A stretch of DNA of 22,375 nt from an uncultured Solobacterium sp. (GTDB lineage Bacteria > Bacillota_I > Bacilli_A > Erysipelotrichales > Erysipelotrichaceae): positions 1 to 22,375 of the forward strand of contig CALISH010000094.1 in NCBI GenBank assembly GCA_938041275.1. The letters run 5' to 3'. This document shows positions 1 through 6,709 of the stretch, one piece after another (the first letter of the stretch is position 1; every line of letters starts with the position of its first letter). The notes beneath the pieces are model-generated. The model searched no databases, had not been told where the DNA came from, and saw only the letters and a list, made by a program, of their open reading frames with translations. The translations under genes were made by a program, and so were the position numbers.

Positions 1-657
1 ACAGGACACGCACCGCAAGAAGAACAGAAACTGATGTTAAATCTGATTAAACCCGTTTGGTTTATGCCAAATCATGGTGAATACAAGATGTTAAAACAAC
101 ATTCCGCAACAGCGCAAGAAACAGGTATTCCTGAAGATCATTGCTTGATTTGTTCTAATGGGGATGTCGTTGTATTACGAGATGGTAAGTGCTTTATCGC
201 AAATGAGCGCGTACAGACAGACGATATCTACGTTGATGGTAATGACATTTCCGGTCTAAGTACATCCGTTATTAAAGACCGTAAGATCTTAGCAGAAAAT
301 GGACTTGTGGCAGTTATCGTCACAATCGATTCTCGCTACAATAAGATTCTCTGCCGTCCATCTATCGTGTCTCGTGGCTTTGTATACATCAAAGATTCTC
401 AAACACTTCTGAAAGAAGCAGAGTTACTTGTATATGATTCCCTTAAGAAGAAGATGCAACAACGTACAACCTTTGGCGAATTAAAGAACTGTATCCGTTC
501 TTGCTTAGAACCTTTCCTCTTCCAGAAGACAAATCGTAATCCGATTGTTATTCCAGTTATCTTGAATCAAAAAGCAGCAATTGCAGAGATTCAAGCAAAG
601 ATGAAAGCTAACGCAGCACGTACTCCTAGAACAACTAAGAAGATACAAGAGTCCTAA
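1..657 (+). CDS. rnj: Ribonuclease J, C-terminal part (cut by the window edge)
   Basis: The reading frame is open from base 1, so this is the last 218 residues of a longer gene; the first internal Met at 34 is not the start. RNase J is a metallo-beta-lactamase/beta-CASP ribonuclease with 5'-3' exo- and endonuclease activity in mRNA decay and rRNA maturation. Seen here are the end of the beta-CASP region (TGHA at residues 1-4) and the metal-binding PNHGEYKM motif at residues 23-30, where the family usually has P[VI]HGE[YF]RM. The small C-terminal domain follows, then a basic tail ending KKIQES. The catalytic HxHxDH motif would lie outside the window. J1 and J2 cannot be told apart from this part. 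The stop codon sits inside the loop of the terminator. Confidence 0.88.
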   Translation, partial: TGHAPQEEQKLMLNLIKPVWFMPNHGEYKMLKQHSATAQETGIPEDHCLICSNGDVVVLRDGKCFIANERVQTDDIYVDGNDISGLSTSVIKDRKILAENGLVAVIVTIDSRYNKILCRPSIVSRGFVYIKDSQTLLKEAELLVYDSLKKKMQQRTTFGELKNCIRSCLEPFLFQKTNRNPIVIPVILNQKAAIAEIQAKMKANAARTPRTTKKIQES

Positions 658-673
658 TCGGACTCTTTTCTTT
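647..673 (+). terminator. Intrinsic terminator of rnj
   Basis: An 8-bp perfect stem AAGAGTCC / GGACTCTT (647-654 and 660-667) encloses a 5-nt loop TAATC and is followed by a T-rich tract. The 5' arm lies within the last codons of rnj, and the TAA stop occupies the loop. Confidence 0.8.
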
Positions 674-684
674 ATGCATGCATA

Positions 685-716
685 TAAAAAAGAAAAGACG
701 TTTAACCGTCTTTTCT
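685..716 (-). terminator. Intrinsic terminator of pfkA-pyk
   Basis: A perfect 10-bp inverted repeat AGAAAAGACG / CGTCTTTTCT (691-700 and 707-716) has a 6-nt loop. Read on the minus strand it is followed by a run of six T and lies just after the pyk stop at 723. The plus-strand side also ends in T-rich sequence, so it may act weakly in both directions. Confidence 0.82.
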
Positions 717-722
717 AGATGA

Positions 723-2165
723 TTACTTAACTTCTACGATCTTCATCATGTTCGCAGATCCTTCGCCTGTTGGATAACCTGCTGAGATGATGATTAATTG
801 ACCCTTCTTAACACCGTAGTTCTTAGCAACTGTTGATGCGAGTTCGTCATCGTTTGTTAACTGGTTCTGTACTTCAGAGTAAACTGGTAATACTCCCCAG
901 TAGCTTAATAACTTACGTTGAATATCCTTTGTAAATGTAACTGCTAATACAGGTACGCTTGGACGGAACTTAGAAATACGACGAGCTGTTGTACCACCCT
1001 GTGTGAATACAACGATAGCACCGATATTGTCTAGTGTTAATGTCGCATCACTGATAGCGATAGAAACTGCATCCTGTACTGTCTTACGTGTAGATTGCTT
1101 TAACCAATCTAACTTTGTACGGTAGTTGATGATCTTTTCTGCTTCTTCAGCGATTTCTGACATTGTTTCGCAAGCTTCTACTGGATAGTCACCAGCAGCA
1201 GATTCAGCAGATAACATAACACCATCAGAACCATCTAATACAGCGTTGCATACGTCAGATGCTTCGGCACGTGTACAACGTGGGTTGTGTGTCATAGAAT
1301 CCAACATATGTGTAGCAGTAATTACTGGCTTACCAATAATGTTTGCTTGACGAATAATGTGCTTCTGATAGATAGGAACTAACATTGTAGGAATTTCTAC
1401 GCCTAAGTCACCACGAGCAACCATAACACCATCAGCTGCTTCAAGAATTGCATCGATGTTATCATAACCCTCTTGGTTTTCAATCTTAGGAATAATGTTA
1501 ATATGTGGTTTACCTTCTTCAACACAGATTGCACGAATTGCATTTACATCTTCTGGTCTTCTTGTAAAGGAAGCGAAGATAAAGTCAACATCATTACGGC
1601 AACCGAAACGGATATCAGCCTCATCCTTAGCAGATAAGAATGGCATACTTAATTTAACGCCTGGTACGTTACAGCCCTTACGTGAACTGATAGGACCTGC
1701 AACTTCAATGCGGCACTTTAATTCGTGACCATAATTTTCAAGTACAGTAAGCTTCATCTTACCATCATTGATCAAGATATAATTTCCCTGCTTTAAGTCA
1801 TCGAATAACTCTGGGCATTGAATGTGGAAACGTTCATGTGTTCCTTCAATTTCTGCCTTTGTCAAATAAACGATTTCACCGATTTCGTAGTTTTCTACAT
1901 CGTTCTTGAAAGTACCTAAACGAATTTCAGGACCCTTTGTGTCTAACGCAATCGCTAAATTTACACCTGTCTTTGCACTTACGGAACGAACTAAGTTGAT
2001 TCTTTCTAAGTGTTCTTCATGTGATCCATGGCTGAAGTTTAAACGAGCGATGTTCATACCTGCACCTACAAGTTCTGTAAGTGTCTTCTCATTTTCTGAA
2101 GCTGGACCAATCGTACATACTACCTTTGTTTTCTTAAATAAATGTTTGTTTTCCAAAGCAATCAT
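723..2165 (-). CDS. pyk: Pyruvate kinase, short form
   Basis: Converts phosphoenolpyruvate and ADP to pyruvate and ATP, the last step of glycolysis in the cytoplasm. Family motifs are in order: CTIGPAS near residue 17, NFSHG at 43-47, LDTKGPEIRLG at 74-84, the PKIENQEG block, the GVMVARGDLGVEIP metal/PEP region, and the TRAEASDVCNAVLDGSDGVM segment. Glu in GPEIR (residue 80) matches the K+-dependent subclass. At 480 residues it lacks the extra PEP-utiliser-like C-terminal domain found in Bacillus enzymes. It follows pfkA by 7 bp, so the two are co-transcribed. The start is uncertain: the Shine-Dalgarno AAGGAG touches the ATG at 2165 directly, whereas a TTG at 2156 (codon 4, 477 aa) has ideal spacing. 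Confidence 0.96.
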   Translation of the reverse strand: MIALENKHLFKKTKVVCTIGPASENEKTLTELVGAGMNIARLNFSHGSHEEHLERINLVRSVSAKTGVNLAIALDTKGPEIRLGTFKNDVENYEIGEIVYLTKAEIEGTHERFHIQCPELFDDLKQGNYILINDGKMKLTVLENYGHELKCRIEVAGPISSRKGCNVPGVKLSMPFLSAKDEADIRFGCRNDVDFIFASFTRRPEDVNAIRAICVEEGKPHINIIPKIENQEGYDNIDAILEAADGVMVARGDLGVEIPTMLVPIYQKHIIRQANIIGKPVITATHMLDSMTHNPRCTRAEASDVCNAVLDGSDGVMLSAESAAGDYPVEACETMSEIAEEAEKIINYRTKLDWLKQSTRKTVQDAVSIAISDATLTLDNIGAIVVFTQGGTTARRISKFRPSVPVLAVTFTKDIQRKLLSYWGVLPVYSEVQNQLTNDDELASTVAKNYGVKKGQLIIISAGYPTGEGSANMMKIVEVK

Positions 2166-2174
2166 CTCCTTCTT
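2166..2174 (-). promoter_or_regulatory. Unusual ribosome binding site of pyk
   Basis: Between the pfkA stop and the pyk ATG is GAAGGAG with no spacer before the ATG. Counted to the TTG three codons later, the spacer is 9 nt, the usual distance. Either TTG is the true start, or the ATG is used by re-initiation of ribosomes finishing pfkA. Confidence 0.55.
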
Positions 2175-3135
2175 ATACTAAACGATCAAACAATCGATAT
2201 AGTTTCTTTCTACTCTTACGAGGTTTCTCTAGTGCTTCTTGAATTGGCATTGAACAAATTTCGTTGTCGATAATACCAACGCAATGACCGCCAATACCTT
2301 CCATCAATAAATCAATGGCTTTTTCACCCATTCTGCTAGAAAGCATACGGTCAACTGGAGTTGGGGAACCACCACGCTGAATGTGTCCCAAAATCGTTGC
2401 ACGACCACTGAAGTTTGTATGTAATGAAACTTTCTTTGCTAAACCATCCACGTCACAAATCTTTTCAGAGATAATAACGATTGCGTGATTCTTCTTCACT
2501 GCATCTCCAAGATAGCGTAGCTTTTCTAGAATTTCTGTTTCATCATAACCTGTTTCTGGTGTGATGACGATTTCTGCACCACACGCAATCGCTGTATATA
2601 GCGCAAGGTCTCCACAGTGATTTCCCATTACTTCGACGATGGAACAACGGTGATGTGAACTAGATGTATCACGTAGTTTATCTACGTTTTCTACACAAGT
2701 CTGTAACGCTGTATCAAAACCGATTGTGAAATCAGTGCCAGAGATATCGTTATCAATTGTACCAGGTAACCCAATACAATTAATTCCCTTATTTGTAAGT
2801 GCGAGTGCTCCACGATAGGAACCATCACCACCAATGACCACCAGTGCATCAATGCCTGCTTTACGCAAGTTTGAAACACACTGATCTTGAACCTCTTCTT
2901 CTTTAAATTCAGGTAAACGAGCCGATCCAAGTGTCGTACCACCGCGGTTTAAAATATCCGATACATCTGTACGTTCTAATACTTGAAACTTCTCTTCTAG
3001 AAGACCTCGATATCCATCGCGAATACCGACAACTTCAATTCCATTACTGAGTGCAATTCTGGTTACGGCACGAATTGCGGAATTCATTCCCGGCGCATCA
3101 CCACCTGATGTCAAAACGCCAATTTTTCTAACCAT
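2173..3135 (-). CDS. pfkA: ATP-dependent 6-phosphofructokinase
   Basis: Phosphorylates fructose 6-phosphate to fructose 1,6-bisphosphate, the committed step of glycolysis. The 320 residues match the bacterial PfkA length. Motifs: LTSGGDAPGMN at 8-18, IGGDGSYRGA at 101-110 (Gly after GGD marks the ATP-using, not PPi-using, type), GTIDND at 125-130 with catalytic Asp128, and the GHIQRGGSP block. In the EVMGR motif the usual Arg (Arg171 in E. coli numbering) is Asn172 here. The start is the ATG at 3135: GGAGG lies 8 nt upstream, while the TTG further up at 3150 overlaps that site. It is first in an operon with pyk. Confidence 0.96.
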   Translation of the reverse strand: MVRKIGVLTSGGDAPGMNSAIRAVTRIALSNGIEVVGIRDGYRGLLEEKFQVLERTDVSDILNRGGTTLGSARLPEFKEEEVQDQCVSNLRKAGIDALVVIGGDGSYRGALALTNKGINCIGLPGTIDNDISGTDFTIGFDTALQTCVENVDKLRDTSSSHHRCSIVEVMGNHCGDLALYTAIACGAEIVITPETGYDETEILEKLRYLGDAVKKNHAIVIISEKICDVDGLAKKVSLHTNFSGRATILGHIQRGGSPTPVDRMLSSRMGEKAIDLLMEGIGGHCVGIIDNEICSMPIQEALEKPRKSRKKLYRLFDRLV

Positions 3136-3161
3136 GTAAAGGCCCTCCAAATCTCAATTAT

Positions 3162-3170
3162 TTTATACCA
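3162..3170 (-). promoter_or_regulatory. Extended -10 promoter of pfkA-pyk
   Basis: Minus-strand TGGTATAAA fits an extended -10 element (TGnTATAAT with one mismatch), about 27 bp upstream of the pfkA ATG. No convincing -35 hexamer is visible, which is compatible with the extended type. I see no terminator between dnaI and this site, so read-through from dnaI is possible. Confidence 0.5.
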
Positions 3171-3193
3171 TTAAAGTGTATTATTAAAGCATT

Positions 3194-4105
3194 TTACAAT
3201 GTTTTTCGCCTATCTTTTCCTGTAAGCGTTTTTATCTTTGCCATACTCGTAATTCTCTCCACGATACGGGCTGCTTTCAGTTCATCATCCTTGCCTTTTC
3301 CAACATAACGGAAGTGTTCTTTGAGTGATTCAATATCACAGTTGGATGTAAACCAAGTTGGTAATCCTTCTGTATATCGCTTCTCTAATAGCGGCAACAA
3401 TAATTGATCGCGATTCCATTCATTCACACTCTCTGCCCCAATATCATCTAAGACAAGAAACTTTGCACGCATCAATCGACCAAGTTCGATTTTGTATTCT
3501 GAAGTCTTCATCGTTGCGATGGCTCTTGTACAATATGTTGGATAATGCACAAAAGCTACCGTTTCGTTTTTGCGAGCATGATCATTTGTGGCACAAGCGG
3601 AAAGATATGTTTTCCCACTTCCCATTGTACCATGTAGATAAAGTCCTTGATTATGAATGCTAGCACTTCTACAAGCTTCCCAAACAAGTAAGTATTCTTC
3701 CATCTCTTTGATTAAGTTGATTTTATCAAAAGATACTGTGTACATATTAGATGGCATATCATTTACACTAAACTTCTCTAGATGTGCTGTCTTTTCCATA
3801 TATGCCCGTTGGAATTTACATGGTGTTTGTACATTTTGAAGAATACCATTATCCTCTAAGTCATCATAGTAACCCTTCACTCTCTGCTTGCATTGATTTA
3901 AGCCTGTACAGTGCAGGCATGGTTCAAAGCCTTTTCTCCATGCATGAATCTTCCATGGAGATGTGTTCAAATATCTTTCATTGAGTTTGTTTCTTTGAAA
4001 CAGCTCGACAACTACAGGGTCTTTACGTAATTCATCTTGGAGCGATTGAGTTTCTTGTTTCTGCTGATCCGTCACCGGAATCTCTTTGATATTTAAGGCT
4101 TCCAT
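3194..4105 (-). CDS. dnaI: Primosomal protein DnaI (helicase loader)
   Basis: AAA+ ATPase that loads the replicative helicase at the origin and at restart sites together with DnaB. The N-terminal helicase-binding domain has a Cys cluster (C63, C66, C72, C96) consistent with the zinc-binding fold of Bacillus DnaI. The C-terminal ATPase has Walker A GTMGSGKT (159-166), Walker B FLVLDD (216-221), a sensor-like TSN (253-255) and Arg residues near 280-284 as arginine-finger candidates. The length of 303 aa is normal. It starts 3 bp after the dnaB stop, with GAGGAG 6 nt before the ATG, so translation is coupled. It is the last gene of the polA cluster. Confidence 0.93.
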   Translation of the reverse strand: MEALNIKEIPVTDQQKQETQSLQDELRKDPVVVELFQRNKLNERYLNTSPWKIHAWRKGFEPCLHCTGLNQCKQRVKGYYDDLEDNGILQNVQTPCKFQRAYMEKTAHLEKFSVNDMPSNMYTVSFDKINLIKEMEEYLLVWEACRSASIHNQGLYLHGTMGSGKTYLSACATNDHARKNETVAFVHYPTYCTRAIATMKTSEYKIELGRLMRAKFLVLDDIGAESVNEWNRDQLLLPLLEKRYTEGLPTWFTSNCDIESLKEHFRYVGKGKDDELKAARIVERITSMAKIKTLTGKDRRKTL

Positions 4106-4108
4106 GAA

Positions 4109-5302
4109 TTACTCCTCTCCCTTCTGTAGTTTTTGTAATCGTTCTAATAGTTCTGCCGATGCGACTGTACCTTCTGGTAGAATGCCATCTTCTTGTTGGC
4201 GTATATAGTCTGGCATGCCAATCTTAACACTGCTATTAACCTGTGGGGTTTGGCGAACAATTTTCTTACGCTGTTGTAGCGCTTGTTGTTTGGTAGTCAC
4301 ACCATCTCTAGCCCACTCTGCCGCAACCATATCCACAAAGTTACGATTCAAACGATTTTGAGAAATCTTTAGGATATGTTCAATCATCACGTTGATAACT
4401 TCATTGCTGAAATGCATGTCGATTGCTAGATGTTCTAAGATACTCTTTTCTAATTGGGTAACCTTTGCACCACCTTGCTTTGCCTGTAAGAAAGATACAG
4501 GTGGTAAGGAGTATGGATCACTTCCCGGTTTTACATCCGATTCTGCGCGTGATGCGTAAATCTTTAGCTTTGCACCATCAAATGTCATCGTTTGTAAATT
4601 AATACAACGGTTGACTAAGATACGCATTTTATCTACAGATAAACCATAGATTGTCGCAAGTTTACCAATTAAACTTAAGTTTTCTTGCGTGCGTAGTTCA
4701 GCTGGGAATACTAGTGTACTTGTAGTCGCGATAAATTTCTCATAATCAAAGTTAATTGTTTGATCATCCATTGCGAATTGATAACGTGGCTGTAGTGCAT
4801 CAAACTCAATATGACGGTCTAAAAGATCTTCTGGTAAGAACTTGACTGCCTTTGTGACTTCTTTATAGCCGCGTAAAGAAACATTATTTGCGTTTAAATG
4901 TGTCAACGTAGTAGTTGTCTCATCTTTTCCTACAGTACGTTCATAACGATTCATAAATACATTTGATTTTAAGAAATCTTTTGTATGAATCGGACTATTT
5001 AAAACATAGATGTATTGGTCGCATAACTCTGTCGTCTTTACATATGTTCGCATTAACATATACTCTTCTAGTTTTGTACATGCTTTATCGAGTGCATTAA
5101 TATCCAAATCTACTAGCACTAGTAAACGTTGATGTTTCTCAAAACCCTTTTGGGTTTTGCCTTCCGCAATAAGTGTTAAATATAAAACTGTCGCATCTTT
5201 ACCAATCAGTGGTTGGTATAACATCATCAATGAAAGTAAAGTTTCCTCAGAGATACCGTTACTAAAATCAATGCGATATGTACTAGTTGGCATTCTTTCC
5301 AT
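4109..5302 (-). CDS. dnaB: Replication initiation / membrane attachment protein DnaB (Firmicutes type)
   Basis: This is the Gram-positive DnaB, a DnaD-like primosome component that works with DnaD and DnaI to load the helicase; it is not the helicase itself. The N-terminal part (about 1-110) resembles the DnaB/DnaD winged-helix domain. The C-terminal part (about 280-345) carries the DnaB_2/DnaD-like helical domain, with a VINVMIEHIL helix and the FVDMVAAEWARDGVTT segment resembling the family's IAxxWxxxGI[KT]T signature. At 397 aa it is shorter than the roughly 470 aa of B. subtilis. The ATG at 5302 has AAAGGA 8 nt upstream, inside the end of coaE, and overlaps coaE by 20 bp. The second Met at 5293 is too far from that site. 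Confidence 0.88.
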   Translation of the reverse strand: MERMPTSTYRIDFSNGISEETLLSLMMLYQPLIGKDATVLYLTLIAEGKTQKGFEKHQRLLVLVDLDINALDKACTKLEEYMLMRTYVKTTELCDQYIYVLNSPIHTKDFLKSNVFMNRYERTVGKDETTTTLTHLNANNVSLRGYKEVTKAVKFLPEDLLDRHIEFDALQPRYQFAMDDQTINFDYEKFIATTSTLVFPAELRTQENLSLIGKLATIYGLSVDKMRILVNRCINLQTMTFDGAKLKIYASRAESDVKPGSDPYSLPPVSFLQAKQGGAKVTQLEKSILEHLAIDMHFSNEVINVMIEHILKISQNRLNRNFVDMVAAEWARDGVTTKQQALQQRKKIVRQTPQVNSSVKIGMPDYIRQQEDGILPEGTVASAELLERLQKLQKGEE

Positions 5303-5894
5303 TTCTGATGTCCTTTCTAAGTTCTCCTAACCATCGGTTGATTTGTGAATCTAATTCTTTTAGATCACCTTCGTTATAAATCACTTTGTCTGCCAAAGCA
5401 ATCTGTTTTTCTGCAGGTATCTGCATCGATAGTCTTGCCTTTGCTTCTTGATGTGTGTAGTTTCTTTCTTCCATCATTCTTTGAATGGCAATATCTTCAC
5501 TACAGGTTACGACTACCGTACGATCAAAGTATTGGTTCCAACCTGTTTCAAATAATAGTGGAATCTCTGCACAAATGATTGGTTGTTGCGAATTTGTTGT
5601 AAAGAATTTTTGCATCCCCTCTAATACAAAGGGATGAACGATTGCGTTTAGTTGTTCACGTTTACTATTATCTTGAAAGATAATCCCTGCAAGTTTCTTT
5701 GGGTCTATATCACCACTGGCGCCAATCACATCTTCACCAAATACTTCTTTAATTCTTTCATAACAAACAGAACCTTGATACAAGGAACGCTTTGCGTATT
5801 GATCCGCATTAAATACCGGTATTCCTCTTCTTCTAAATAGAATCGCAACAGTTGTTTTCCCTGCCGCAATCGTTCCTGTAATCGCAATCTTCAT
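5283..5894 (-). CDS. coaE: Dephospho-CoA kinase
   Basis: Catalyses the last step of coenzyme A synthesis, phosphorylating the ribose 3'-OH of dephospho-CoA. The 203 residues match the family. A P-loop GTIAAGKT at 7-14 follows the first strand; the family more often has GGIGSGKS, so the loop is slightly variant but keeps G-x4-GKT. The segment around Asp31 (VFNADQYAK) matches the DAD region, and the later IPLLFETG and VVVTCSED segments are typical. The start is the ATG at 5894, with AGGAG 4 nt upstream; the longer frame upstream would run into mutM. It lies 7 bp after mutM and overlaps the start of dnaB. Confidence 0.94.
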   Translation of the reverse strand: MKIAITGTIAAGKTTVAILFRRRGIPVFNADQYAKRSLYQGSVCYERIKEVFGEDVIGASGDIDPKKLAGIIFQDNSKREQLNAIVHPFVLEGMQKFFTTNSQQPIICAEIPLLFETGWNQYFDRTVVVTCSEDIAIQRMMEERNYTHQEAKARLSMQIPAEKQIALADKVIYNEGDLKELDSQINRWLGELRKDIRNGKNAN

Positions 5895-5901
5895 AAAACT
5901 C

Positions 5902-6708
5902 CTATTTCTGACAATGTGGACAATAATAACTTGACCGTCCACCGATATATTTTACGTGAATTTCCCCTTTACAACGAGGGCAAATTTTCTGCATATGCAC
6001 GGTACACTCCGTTTGAAATCTACCAGTGACACCTAAGCTGGATGTATACGTTCTAATCGTCGTACCACCAGCCGCAATCGCAGCTTTCATGATTCGTCTT
6101 GTATGCAGTACAAGATTTTCTTCATCCTTGCGCGTGATACGCGCACAAGACCTACCAGGTCTAAGATTGCAAGCCGCAAGAATTTCATCCGCATAGATAT
6201 TTCCGATTCCTGCCACAAAACTTTGGTCTAATAACAAACTCTTCAGTGGTGTACGTTTTCCTTTACGATATGCATGAATGTAGGACGCATTGAACGCTTC
6301 ATCAAAAGGTTCCGGTCCTAAGCCATGAAAATGGCTAAAATCCGTATCCAGCGGAAGGATTTCCATACGTCCAAATTTACGTGTATCCATATAGCGTAAC
6401 TCTTTACCGTTATCTAGATGAAATATCACATGCATATGACGGTTGGTCGGTTCCGTTGGATCTTGAATATAATATCTTCCTTCCATGCGTAAATGGTTCA
6501 TGAGGATACAATCATCTAAGCCAAATAGTAGATATTTACCACGACGCATGAATGTATGAAATGTTTGATTCTTTAGTTGTTGTTTAAACTGTTCTACGTC
6601 ATTTTCAATCATCTTTGGGTAGCGTACATCCACATCTAAGATTTTTCTTCCTTGAATTTGATGTTCTAGTGTACGTAGGACAGTTTCTACTTCTGGTAAT
6701 TCTGGCAT
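5902..6708 (-). CDS. mutM: Formamidopyrimidine-DNA glycosylase
   Basis: Removes oxidised purines such as 8-oxoguanine and nicks the abasic site (bifunctional glycosylase/lyase, Fpg family). After Met removal the N-terminus is PELPEVETV, giving the catalytic Pro and Glu. Lys58 in RRGKYLLF and the NHLRMEG segment at 71-77 (base-stacking Met) are present. The C-terminal zinc finger has C243, C246, C263 and C266, with the functional Arg of GGRSSYY at 258. The length of 268 aa is standard. It begins one base after the polA stop (TAATATG), with GAGG 9 nt upstream, so it is translationally coupled to polA. Confidence 0.96.
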   Translation of the reverse strand: MPELPEVETVLRTLEHQIQGRKILDVDVRYPKMIENDVEQFKQQLKNQTFHTFMRRGKYLLFGLDDCILMNHLRMEGRYYIQDPTEPTNRHMHVIFHLDNGKELRYMDTRKFGRMEILPLDTDFSHFHGLGPEPFDEAFNASYIHAYRKGKRTPLKSLLLDQSFVAGIGNIYADEILAACNLRPGRSCARITRKDEENLVLHTRRIMKAAIAAGGTTIRTYTSSLGVTGRFQTECTVHMQKICPRCKGEIHVKYIGGRSSYYCPHCQK

Positions 6709-6709
6709 A

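Noticed and set aside
3136..3150. Longer PfkA start at the TTG at 3150 adding five residues
   Set aside because: The TTG overlaps the GGAGG ribosome site that serves the ATG at 3135, and the family N-terminus starts at MVRKIGVLTSGG.
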